Below, in pieces: positions 1-10,197 of a stretch of 64,000 bases of DNA. The stretch's first letter is position 1; the number at the start of each line of letters is the position of its first letter. The position numbers were made by a program, and so were the translations under genes. The stretch spans positions 1 to 64,000 of the forward strand of contig VCMS01000188.1 of assembly GCA_022539475.1 (NCBI GenBank). Reading direction: 5' to 3'. Source of the stretch: Gracilaria domingensis (taxonomy: Eukaryota > Rhodophyta > Florideophyceae > Gracilariales > Gracilariaceae). Under the pieces are notes generated by a model. It saw only the letters and a list, made by a program, of their open reading frames with translations, was not told where the DNA came from and ran no database searches.

Positions 1-439
1 TGGTGACGTGGTGACGTATGGAAAGCACCGGCCGACGCCGGGGAACGCTGACAGTAAGTTCGCGTGCGCGGATACCCACACGTGCACGGTGCACGATGTA
101 CGGTCGCCAACCGTAAGGCGAACGGGACACCTGTTTAGTGTATAACTCGTGCTCACACGTGCCACCCCGCCTGGCCAAACCAGAGGGCCGCGATATGCAC
201 CGTGATTGGTCAATCAGCCTCCATGGCGCACGAGACGAGCCCTGCCCCGTTTCTCCGCGCACGCGACGATCCTTCTGGAGCAAAGGGAGCCCAGAATCCC
301 GAAGCACCGTTTGGACGGTCGGAAGCTCAACCAAAACGAGCTGAAGCCTCGTCATACTCCAAAAAGCGGAGAGTAACTTTCAAGAAGAACCTTTCAGGTT
401 GAATTTAATTGGACGCTCCTTTGGCGTAAGTTGATAGTT

Positions 440-880
440 GTCGCGCCAGCGAGGAACTCCTAGTTGAGTCGTGCGTGACTGGTTTTAAGTCCAAGAGGAA
501 CCCCTCTAGAGGTTAGCCGGCCACCACTTCGCCACCCTCCGAATGGTACGGAAACCCACAATGGTGGAAGGAGAGCAGTCAGACAACCGAGGTGTACCCG
601 CAGGAATACTGATCGAACGTATCGTAACGTCATGTTGTAGACCCCGATGGACGGTTACCGTACCCAACGTGGCGATGGTATCGCTACTCCGCCGAGAGGA
701 ACCATGGAGCCGGTCGAGCACCTACCTAGGTCGAAGATCCGTTTTCATACCACCCGTTCCGCACTCGTTCCAGCCTTGCCGTCAACCTGGGACCAAAGCC
801 CAGGTGGGATAAGAACCGTTCCGGTGAGGATCTTTCAACTATACTGCGATGCGGGAAGACCTCAGAGTGGGAGAGTTTGA
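440..880 (+). pseudogene. Element D pol C-terminus with degenerate chromodomain
   Basis: Pieces in different frames line up with the C-terminal chromodomain of elements A and B: VYPQEY near 592, DPDGRLPYPTW near 640, and EPVEHLPRSKI near 707-740. In A the same segment reads VVYPQEFMGDRIVEH...EPIEHLPRS and in B YSKEFVVDHIVGH...EPVEHLPRSK. Chromodomains at integrase C-termini bind modified histones and can steer integration into heterochromatin. At least one frameshift separates the pieces, so this is a dead copy. The stretch 1-440 probably belongs to the pol linker but shows no firm motif. Confidence 0.6.
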
Positions 881-1197
881 CCCCTCCTGTGTGGGATGAA
901 TGAAGGGAAAAAAGACCAATGAAGCGGTGAAGACTGAACTAGAGGAAGTGAGAAGAAGGAAAGAAAAGCATTACCGAAATTGCACCGAAATGCCGGTGTT
1001 ACCGAGTTAAAAGGGTTAGAGTATAAGAAGCACAAAGAAGTGAAGTACACTTGAACACAGTTGTGATGAAAAGTATCGGCAAGGATCGATCAAGTTCGTG
1101 GAGAACAGGCAAAAGGGTGAAGGAAAGGTTACCACTAGATGTTTTACTGTTTCTATCTTATACTAAGGACCAAGTCCTCCAGCCCTGCCTGGTCATC
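881..1197. other. Element D purine-rich spacer between convergent ORFs
   Basis: This non-coding stretch lies between the end of pol and the end of the antisense ORF. About 895-975 is strongly A/G-rich on the plus strand, with GAAG/GAGG runs. The same position is purine-rich in element A (15693-16022) and B (33945-34415). It probably holds the 3' ends of both convergent transcripts. Confidence 0.5.
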
Positions 1198-3083
1198 TTA
1201 CACCCCCGATGAGGGACCGGCACCGCCGCTACCGGAGGGACCCTGCGAAGGGTGCGGAACGGCGTAAGCCAGTATCCCTGCCATAGTGGTGAGATGATCG
1301 GGCACGATAATTCCAGCGTTCTGGAGACTGGCGCGCAACATCGCGATGTTCGCCGAGGAATCTCCCGGAGCGACCGGAGCTGTCGGGGCCGGAAGGACCG
1401 AAGGAACGGTAGCCGCTACAGGGGCCGGACCCACCACCGGAACACTCGCTTGAGTCGGAACATTCCAACCCACAGGAGCCTGGGGTACCCCGCCGCTGGC
1501 GTGCAACACCTGATTCGCCGCCGGTAGGTCGTTCACCAACTCCTGGTCCATCTCGACGAGTGCTCCGCCGCCTCTCCACCAGTATCCATGTTCGGATCAT
1601 CCAGATCTACTGGGGCGACCCAGTTGTCACTGAACATGAACCCAACGGGTGACGTCTGGAATCGACCGTGGCTGTTCGCTGCCCACTCGGCATACGCGCT
1701 AGTCGTCATCGTACCCTCCCATGGGCGTAAATTACACGAAATCTCCTGCTGTGGATGTCTCCTACCGAGTGAGCCGGTTCGTGAGTACGACTGGACCTTT
1801 CCCGCGTGTGGCGAACGGTGGGGGGGGGACACCGTTCACCAATCGGGACTCCATCGATAAACATCCAGACTGTATGGATCTCATCCACGTTCTCTTCGGA
1901 CCCCAAGGGTGTGCAAATCCAGCGAGCGGATAATGCTGCGAAGCATCGGCTGAATATACAAACCACTCGGTAGTTTGTCGCTAAGCCTCCCAGAGGGAGA
2001 AACGGCTGCTATGCGTGCCGCCCACTCGCCGGCATACGAGACCCCACCATCCTGAACGCGGATCGTTGATCAATCGGTAGCCGATGCTAACTCAAGCACG
2101 GAGGCAGTTCTGCAAAACACCTTTGCGGTTTACCTCCACATCACTGCCACCATCTGGTAGAGGAGGGCCTCTCGGTCTCGTATATTGGGTAGGAATCAGA
2201 TAAGCCCATCCGCAGAAGCGAGCTTTCCGCTCAAACCGAATGCGGTTGACGACCCCACCCTGGGAAGCGTTCTTTTTACGATTGAAGAAGACATAGACAC
2301 GGGGAACTCCGCCTCGGAGTATGGGGGCCGACTGTCAGAGCAACATCATCTCGATGTGGTTCGGCCATCGCAGCGTACCGCGCATGGTTCGAACGTCGCC
2401 AAGTTGTCTCCATATCGACTTCAACGCGAAAGTACGTTAGAACGGAGTATCAAACGCCATATGACGGTGGAACCAGGTGCTTCCAGGTGCACTCGACTGA
2501 GTCTCTTGTTTACGCCAACTTCCGCCGTTGTTCCGCGCGCGCTGGTTGGTTCAGGTTTCACCCTCGCGGGGTTATGTACCGGGCAGGCGGCATCGGTCTA
2601 TCGCTATTACGACTTTCCTTCTGGGATGCTGACACTATCCCGCTACGGCAGACGCCCGGTAGGAAGCCGTTTCAGGCATAACGACTCCAGAGAGTGTCAC
2701 CGTTTAACTAGAGCTAACCGGAATGAAACTAACGGTGCACGGCTGAACCGCAAACCATCACGGAGTGGATCGCGTCCTGCGAGAGATTCCTTCGATATCC
2801 AACCAGCTTGGTTCGCCATCAGCGGCATCGCTTGCGCTGAATTCCATAACGGAACGTTCACCGGGACCATCGGTTGAGACTGAGGCAGTGGAGCCGTCGC
2901 AGAACCCGGCTGAGGGTAGTTCGACGCGCTCGCCTGACCCGTCGGGTGATGAGGAAACTGATTCGGGTTCATCGGAATGACAGATGATGTACTGTGATCG
3001 AGTTCGGATACTTGAATACTCTGTTCGCTTGAGTGTGTATCGCGCTTGCGAGGTATAGAAATCGAGGAGTTGGTACCGCTCAT
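1198..3083 (-). pseudogene. Element D antisense ORF (accessory protein family), broken
   Basis: The ORF starts at an ATG at 3081-3083, 80 bp from the 3' LTR, and ends at 1198. The N-terminus is Ser/Pro/Gln-rich, followed by GWISKESLAGRD and FSRAP, which match GWISRKSLVNRD and FSRAP in element A. Near 1600-1680 SPVGFMFSDNWVAPVD matches HPVGLVFSEDYAVPSD of A. The C-terminus (LRASLQNAGIIVP then a Gly/Ser tail) matches LRADLQAHGIPIP of A. Several frameshifts lie between about 1830 and 2700. I do not recognise the family. The overlapping plus-strand frame at 2185-2877 is a shadow. Confidence 0.6.
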
Positions 3084-3145
3084 GATTGTGACGTATTTAC
3101 GTACTTGCGTTTCGCACAAAACTTCAGCCTCGAAGTCGTTCTCGG

Positions 3146-3162
3146 CTCTAAGGAGGGGGAGA
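3146..3162 (+). promoter_or_regulatory. Element D 3' polypurine tract
   Basis: The run CTAAGGAGGGGGAGA directly precedes the LTR terminus TGTAGAGCAACG. This is the expected place and composition for the plus-strand primer of reverse transcription. Elements A, B and C have matching tracts in the same place. Confidence 0.75.
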
Positions 3163-4135
3163 TGTAGAGCAACGCATTTTGCGTGGTTATCAGGATGATG
3201 CGCCTCATATACTCAGGGGAGTGATACGAGGATGCACTCGAAGAGTTATGAGTTGGACCCAATTTTGGCGGTTACTTTTGGAATGGCTTTCCCACAGTTA
3301 CCTGTAATCAGGGTTGCCATTGCTGGCCAATACCGCTAGGTGGACGCGTGTACTACACCACCGTGTGTGTGCATATTACGGGACAATAGGTAGTGCACCT
3401 GAGGTGCCTGACACTGGGCTAGCCACGTGTACGGACCCCTGCGGGTGTGCACCACGTGTACATAGTTAGTTTAGACCTACTTAGGTGAGCTCGACCTCGT
3501 CGTCGCGAGCACCTTTGTAAAGTCAACCCGAGCACTTCTAAGTGAACTCTTTGTCGAGTAGCGCTCTCCTGAGTGGACTCTACACGAGTGAGGCTCTGGC
3601 GCCAACCGCCTACGTGGGTTATCACTCTCGCGAGTATAGCCACGTCTGGTTACGGTGGTCCTACCCTCTCGGTACCTTTGAGGAACATCTGTCGTTGATG
3701 TCGGGACCTGAGGGTCGTACCGAGGAGGTATAGGACTAGATTACGAAGTGATCCGACTCTGTATAGAGTTTTGCCGTGTTTACGGAAACCCGTGCATTAC
3801 CGTTGGAGGATCTCGCCCCGCTCCGGGCACAGTGCGAGGAGGCCCTACCCGTCGCGTGTGGGTGTTGTTTGGTTGTTGTTTTCTGTTGCTTTCCCTCTCG
3901 GGACTACACCTGTCGTTGGTCGTGTTTCATCGTTGCCGATACCACCCCATCTCTGGAGTTTCTCATCGTTTCCTCACCACGTGGCCTAGCACCTCTGTAG
4001 GTATAGCCAGTTGCCACTTCGGCCTTACAACCGAGTTACGGTGGTACAGAGGGCTCTGTCACTGGTCTGCCATCTCTCACGAGAGCGGACCTTCGGACAG
4101 TCTGGTGGGTTTCACTCTTCCGAGTTTGCCCCACA
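3163..4135 (+). repeat. Element D 3' LTR (973 bp)
   Basis: The LTR starts TGTAGAGCAACGC after the polypurine tract and ends TTTGCCCCACA, matching the TGTAGTGCAACG...TTTTGCACAACA termini of element B. The middle (about 3390-3720) is rich in tiny hairpins such as GCACC-TGA-GGTGC, ACCC-CTGC-GGGT, ACTC-TCGC-GAGT and GACC-TGAG-GGTC. Only one LTR of this element is visible. Confidence 0.75.
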
Positions 4136-6233
4136 AATTGTAGCCCTCGAAGCAAGGGCTTTGTATCACGCAAGTTGTGAGCCATATTCATCTCATCTCA
4201 TGCGGAGGAAACAGGGGCAATAAAATGATTGGCGCGGCGGCAGCAGTGTTCTAAATTCGGGCTGTGCGTTCCACCATTTCGGCATAAATAGGCTAATTGT
4301 GTACAATTTGTGGCTGCGACAGTATCACATTACTGGAATATCCATACAGTGACAACAGAGATGGTAACTCATGGCAACAACATTCCCCAAAGCTTTGCCC
4401 TTTTCCTGAAGGCACATGTTGGTAGGGTTGATTAGAAGACAATGATGAAGAGGCGTGACGATGATGTCTCTGACGTGCCCTGGGTACTGCAGGTAGTACG
4501 CCTGCATGGTAGTGGGTGACATCCTGTTGTCCCCTATGGTGATCCATGGCGTCGCAGTAGGTGGAGGGGCGATGCTCGCTTGGTAAAGTTGAAGGCTGCA
4601 GCATGAAGATAGCGAAGGTGTTGGTGAGAGGATGCTGTGTGCGATATTTGTGCTGCTGGAAGTAGCGTGAGGTGGAAAGCGGCAGGTAATGACGGAGAAA
4701 GCGTGCGGGAGTAGCAAAAACGTGAGCGGAAATGAGTACTGTGCGGTTCTAGAGCCCATGAAGACGCTACTTTGGTTGTTTTGTGCGCTGGATGGCGTGC
4801 AACGGTGGCGCCGGAAGGTTCAGAGTAATTTCGTGGTGCTTTGAACTCCAACAGGGTTTGATAAATACGCAGACGAAGCAAAAGCCTAGTCCTGCGTTTG
4901 CATTGTACTCAAACGCACAGCGCGCATTCCGCCTCCATTGCCAAACATTTGCACCTGACAAGAACTGCGGCCACAAATAACTCGCAAAGCTCCTCAGAAA
5001 ACCTAGTTGGCCATTGCGTGAAAATTAGAAGCACAAAATTTAAATTTAGAGTCATTTAAAGATGTTCTCAAAATAAGAATTGTTGAATTCTATAAAAGCT
5101 ACTTCCTGGGCCGTATTTACGACTACTAATTTTGCTAAATTATGGACACTGACTGACTGCTCCGGCCAAACGAGTAGTCATTATCTTATTTATTGAGTAT
5201 TTTTTCGTCGTTCTGACTTCTAGATTTGGAGGTCTTATGACTATTTGACAAATGATTCGGCTGTTTCGTAGTCGAAAATACGCCCCTGGTTACTTCTTCT
5301 ATCGAATGATGCTTTAAAATAGTTCACCTTTTGTACACGTATTTATATCTAACGATATGTACGGATATATGTAAAACATTTCAATTATTATTTTCTAAGA
5401 GGAGATTTATAGATTTACTTTGTTCAGCAAACCTGGTAGACATCCTTGTTCGTAATCAACTACGTATAAACTCTAATACTGACAATCGAGTCACTATTAT
5501 TACATCTAACATTAATTTGCTAGCTTTTGCACTCGAACACAATGCAGAAGACATAAGAATGAAACAAAGTTTTTTTTCAAACAGTTCCTTGAACACTCTG
5601 ACAGTTTCTTTGTAGCAAATGAAACATACAGTATGCATCTTAGAAAGCTTTTACCAAAAGAGAAAGAAAAATTCTCTTTTCATGAAAGGTATAAGGTAAC
5701 GTGTTGAATTTTCATATTTACAGCACTTGAGTTATATTCGTTTGAAGCGCTTATATAAAATATTGTCTTATACATGAAATTCTTAGCTTAAATAGAACAG
5801 TTCTTGAATGAAGTCAGTAATTACGAAGTTGCTTGCTCTAAATTTTGTCGACCACTTAATCGTTCGAAAAAATACTAGTTTTACTAAACAGTTCTTCAGA
5901 AGTATGATGTAAAAATTTAAAAGTTTTAAGGAATGTTTGTGAGAATAGTCATGTGCCTCATTTCATACACCACGATTGCAGAAATAGTGCGCTGATGGTG
6001 TTACTTCTTCAACATATCCTCCACAATGTCCTCGGTGGAGAGACCCATCTCAGAAAAATCGTTTTTCCAAGACAGCTGATTCCTTGGCTAAAAGGAGAAA
6101 TGAAAAGAAGATATGAATGTTACATGATTCTATTGAATTAGAACAGCTCTTCTGTGGTTTCCAAAATCACGGTAGCCAAGTACAAATACTTTACCTCTTT
6201 CCCAGTCTTTGCCTTTCTTACTAACAGCCTAAC
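4136..6233. other. AT-rich unique sequence without a supported gene
   Basis: This interval lies between elements D and A. The first 850 bp have mixed composition with several overlapping short frames on both strands and no motif. From about 4980 it is strongly AT-rich with frequent stops. I see no clear repeat, RNA gene or conserved domain. Confidence 0.6.
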
Positions 6234-6707
6234 CTATCGCATTGAAGAACATGACGAATTCCTCCTCCTATTTTTCTTATTTTTTACACAACAGGAAATT
6301 GGATGATTTCCCCAGCGTTTGCGTGTGGCAATGAAGCGGACAGAAATCTGTCCTGCAGTAATTTCTGTGATAATATCCTTTTCCGCATAAGCTTCGTAAA
6401 TTGCAATGCTCGATCTTGCAATCATATCGGCAGCGATTAGAATATTGGTAATGCGCATTTGCATCATCAATTGACCAGAAAGAACTTCCGGAACTTTCTC
6501 ACCCCGAACCAAATTGTATAGTGCGACAGTTAATCCAGTCAAAGTTGACGTTAGGAACGTGGCATGCAATCCTAGTCTCTTTCTTTCATCTCCGTGTTCA
6601 AGGAAAATTCTTTTGTGGTACCATGAGGAAAAACGAAATTGACGGTCGTCCAGTCGTAAAAAAGCTGTCTTGGGACGAAGACATACTTCATTAGAAATAG
6701 AGGCCAT
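6234..6707 (-). CDS. Hypothetical protein, 157 aa
   Basis: An open frame starts at an ATG (6705-6707; MASISNEVCLRPKTAF) and ends with a Lys/Asn/Arg/Ser-rich tail. The centre has amphipathic and mildly hydrophobic stretches (FLTSTLTGLTVALYNLV; ITNILIAADMIARSSIAIYE), but there is no convincing signal peptide and no domain I recognise. The composition is more protein-like than other frames in this AT-rich region. The 5' LTR of element A begins 132 bp upstream of the start and points away, so the insertion may have removed upstream exons or the promoter. It could be one exon of a larger gene or a chance frame. Confidence 0.4.
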   Translation of the reverse strand: MASISNEVCLRPKTAFLRLDDRQFRFSSWYHKRIFLEHGDERKRLGLHATFLTSTLTGLTVALYNLVRGEKVPEVLSGQLMMQMRITNILIAADMIARSSIAIYEAYAEKDIITEITAGQISVRFIATRKRWGNHPISCCVKNKKNRRRNSSCSSMR

Positions 6708-6839
6708 GGCCGGGTCTAAAACCTTTACGGAAGCGGGGATATCCAAAAGTAAGTTTTTCTACTGCAAGCTACTGATTCTCTTTGGACCTTCCGTAGCAGT
6801 CCCCAGGCAACACGTATACGAATATTTCATTGTCCCACT

Positions 6840-7856
6840 TGTGGAGCAACGGCCTTCCGCTATCGGATGCGTCATGCCGCTCATAATGAGATGGTACCGA
6901 TGGTCGGTGACCTGGCGAAGTTATGAAAACTCCCTTTAATTTTGGGCATTTTTTGGAGGGTTTTAACACAGCCTTGATAGGTGAATCCTCTGTAGGAAGT
7001 GTATAGTAAGTGGAACAGTTGGCCACGTGTAGAAGTTGGCCTTCAGATAATTGTGCCACACCCGCTGGGAATTACTCCACCCCCTGACAGTCGGTTGCTC
7101 ACGTGTAGAACCCTCGCGAGGTGTGCACCGTAGACCTAGTAGTAGTATATATGCTCGGGTGATCTCACCCTTGAGCCTCCAAGTAAATGGACAACTGAAT
7201 CTACACTCAAGTCGAATCCTGTTCAGGATCGGGCTATAGTAGCTTGCTGCCTACGTAGGTCTACGACTCCATCAGGAGAGTAACCACGACTGGTATCGGC
7301 GCTACTACCCCTCAGGGTCACTAAGGAAGCACTTGTCTCGCCATCTTTGGATCTTTGATTGTCTTTACCGCTGTCTCGGTTGTCTCTTGTTGTTCCTTGT
7401 TTTGTTATTGTTGTTGATTCTTGTTGTTGTCACTCTGTTGAGTCTCGTTGTTTACACTTGTTCACCTGGTTCAGGTATCGCTTCCGCTCCAGTATTGGGT
7501 TTACTTTTGGCGCCTTTGAGTGCGTCGCTCCGCTGTGGGACCTGTTCCCGCCGGTTGGCACGGTCTGTGGCTCCGCTCCAGTGGTTTCTACCGTGAGTTT
7601 TCCCCCGTTTACACGGTCCCCTTTTCTTTCCCTTTGTTCAGGTTCGGGTCACACTCCATCTCTGGATCTGCACCGTTCTTTGCATCCCACCTCTGTAGAT
7701 ATAGCCAGTCACCGTCCCCGGTCTTATACCCGGCTTGTCACCCGACTCGAGTACGGACAGAGGGTTCTATCGCTAAGTCTATCCCTCACAGAGAGTAGGA
7801 CTCGGACATCCTAGTGCAGATTCCCCATAGCGTTTATCGCAGGGTTTTGCTCTACA
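6840..7856 (+). repeat. Element A 5' LTR (1017 bp)
   Basis: The LTR begins TGTGGAGCAACGG and ends TTTTGCTCTACA, and matches 18153-19166. It contains compact hairpins GGGTGA-TC-TCACCC (7157), ATCCTG-TT-CAGGAT (7216), CCTACGTAGG (7250), CTCC-ATCA-GGAG (7267) and ACCC-CTCA-GGGT (7317). The promoter, which by LTR biology should be here, cannot be pinpointed. Confidence 0.85.
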
Positions 7857-7859
7857 TTT

Positions 7860-7878
7860 TGTTCTCCCGACTTAGAAC
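7860..7878 (+). other. Element A primer-binding site
   Basis: TGTTCTCCCGACTTAGAAC lies 3 bp after the 5' LTR. It matches TGGTCTCCCGACTTAGAAG of element B at the same place, except for a mutated third base and the last base. The TGG start in B is the expected complement of a tRNA CCA end. I could not assign the tRNA. Confidence 0.55.
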
Positions 7879-8068
7879 GGTACAGGACCATAACTGAATT
7901 GTTGTGTCCATTGGAATCTGGACACTTGGAATCCTTTTTTCGGAAGATTGACATTTATAGCCCCTTTCTGCGGGTTGTGATTAGATTTCTCCCATCCACT
8001 TTTCGGTAGTTCGGAAGTCTCGTGATTTCTCACAAAATTATCCCAGAGTCCAGTTGGCTACCTGCGGT
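7879..8068 (+). other. Element A leader between primer-binding site and gag
   Basis: About 190 bp of untranslated leader. In element B the equivalent leader is about 420 bp (25911-26328). I see no open frame or clear motif in it. Confidence 0.5.
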
Positions 8069-10180
8069 ATGCCGCGCCAGGCTCGGTCCTTGAAAGGAAG
8101 ATCGGTTACGTCGAACGCCCCTGCTCGTTCGGGTGGTGCGCGTTCAAGGACATCGGTCCCCGAACCGGGAAGTAATCGTGAAAACTCCGAGAACCCGGAC
8201 GCGCCAATTGATGGACAGGAGGCTGTAGAATTTCCTTCGCAGGTTGCACCGCAACCAGAGGAGGAAGATCCAGTCGTGTAAATACCCTCAACCGCACCGT
8301 CGGAAAAGCTTGGCTCTCAGGAGTACAGTAACCTGGGCACCCGCCTTAGCATCGCTAATGCAGCCCACGTATCCCTCATCGAGTCAGTCGAGGAGCTCCG
8401 TCGACAGGTCTATAAACTCCTGGATAAGGATGTCTCGGGAGAAGTTCGTACCCTGAGACAGGAGATGAATTCCGTAATGGAGTGCTTTAGTTCCCCAAGG
8501 GCATATGTAGAGGACTCTCGCCTCGAAAGACAGGAAACTTGAACCGCCTTGGAGCGAATCCATGTACGTTTGGATACCCTTGAGGCTACCATTAAGATGG
8601 ATGAGGACACAGAAGCCGCCGAGCGGAATCCTTCGGAGGCCGAAAGTTCCATTCATCGATCTAGTAAGAGAAGCCGTCGTAAGTCCATGAAGGAATCTCG
8701 TAATTATTCGGATGTGTCTGACTCCGACTCCGGAAGTAGTTCGGACAGTTTGTCATCGTCGCCATCCTCCGATTCTTCGGATGATAGCGGCCGCCGGCGT
8801 TCCCGTTCGTCAAAGTCACGGTCTAAAGCTACCCTTACCTCTCAAAGGGCTATCCGCACTTGGAAGGAGAGAAAGAAGCACCATGGATTGAAGGAGTTGA
8901 AGCCATCCAATCCGCTATATCGGAAGTTGCTTTCATATCGATATTATCGACTTCAGAATACCTCCAAAGTTCGGACCTCGAGAGGAACTGGAAAGGTTAG
9001 GGATTTTATCCGAAGGCCCGGCGTTACTCTAAACAAGAGAGAGTTTACAGGAGAAGACCCCATTCTGGTTCTGGATTTCCTCACAAGGTTCGTGCAAGGA
9101 GCCGATATACTCCGAATGAGTGAGGGACAGGCGTATGTAGGCCTCCCGTATTGCCTCAAAGGTCTGGCAGAAGATCAATTCAATTCCGTCCGCGGATCAT
9201 CGAGAGCCTCGGAAGGAGGAGTGACGTGTTGGCCCGAAGCGGTACACTACCTCTTACGGTCATACGCTACTGGTCACGCCATTCAAAAGGCTACTTCAGC
9301 CCTGAGGGATGCAAAACAACGTCCGGGAGAAACAGAAACCGCTTATTCAACGCGCCTGAATAAGGCTTTCCAACGCTGTCGAAATGTTCATCCGTCTGCA
9401 GAGAGATGTTCCATGTTTGTGGATGGGTTGGATCCCCAAATACGGGCACTGGTAGCCCGATATCGGGAGGATAGTAGAAAGAAGACCTACCTTGAATTGG
9501 TACAATATGCCCAAGCCAATGGCGAAACGCTGCGAGCTCGGCGTTCCTCTAGATCAACGTCTCGTATAGTACTATTCGCTGAGGAATCTGAGTACTCATC
9601 CGCACAATAAGATGAGAACGACTCCAATTTGGATCAGGACAACATCAAACTTCTGGGTAGCAACCCCGACTCAGTGGGTACTTCGGAATTACCGTCCACG
9701 TCAGCTCCGTCATCGGAGACTGATCCTGCATTTTATGCACAAGAACAGCGGGTTCTCGCAGCACCTATCCCTTATGGAGGTCGTTAGATGCGATTCAGCG
9801 GCCCAGGATGGAGGGAAAACACCCCGCAGGGTCGTGTGGATAGAGGTCCGCAAGACCAATCAACCTCAGTCATCTGCTACGAGTGTTACCAATTTAGGCA
9901 TATCTCGACGCAGTGTACACTCCCAGCACGGGAAAGGTTGAGAATTATCGCTCAGTTCGAGTCCCTCTCGCCAGAGAATCAAGCTCGTGTGCCGACAACT
10001 TCCTATGAAGGCGCGAAGCACGCGATGGCTGTCCACTTGAGTGGTGGATCAAATGTTGGTCAGGCCGCCCGCACGGCAGCCCAGAACATGGTAGGAAAAT
10101 TCGAACCCGCGAACGGTCATCACCACGATGCCCAGGATGGAAACCGCTGCAAACAGGTGGGCCCTGCTCCGAAAAACTAA
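8069..10180 (+). pseudogene. gag: Element A gag polyprotein, four in-frame stops
   Basis: One frame runs from an ATG at 8069 to a TAA at 10178-10180. It has in-frame stops near 8279, 8540, 9608 and 9786 and no frameshift that I can see. Order: low-complexity N-terminus, coiled-coil-like segment (SIESVEELRRQVYKLLDKD, RLDTLEATI), Ser/Asp/Arg-rich region, a conserved capsid-like core from about 8980 to 9540 (GEDPILVLDFLTRFV, ASEGGVTCWPEAVHYLLRSY), and a CCHC zinc knuckle (CYECYQFRHISTQC, near 9878-9917). The core aligns closely with element B gag. Gag assembles the virus-like particle and binds the element RNA. Confidence 0.8.
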
Positions 10181-10197
10181 ACTTCGGAGTCTTCCCT

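Larger units (their letters stand above)
1..4135 (+). mobile_element. Element D: Ty3-type chromodomain LTR retrotransposon, 3' part
   Basis: The left edge of the window lies inside the element, so only its 3' part is present: end of pol with a chromodomain (about 590-780), purine-rich spacer, antisense ORF (1198-3083, minus), polypurine tract and LTR (3163-4135). The order matches elements A (6840-19166) and B (25072-37722). All reading frames are broken by stops and shifts. The 5' half cannot be assessed here, so neither LTR divergence nor a target duplication can be read. Confidence 0.8.

Noticed and set aside
2185-2877. 230-codon plus-strand frame in element D
   Set aside because: It overlaps the antisense ORF region on the other strand, has no conserved counterpart in the siblings and does not start at ATG.
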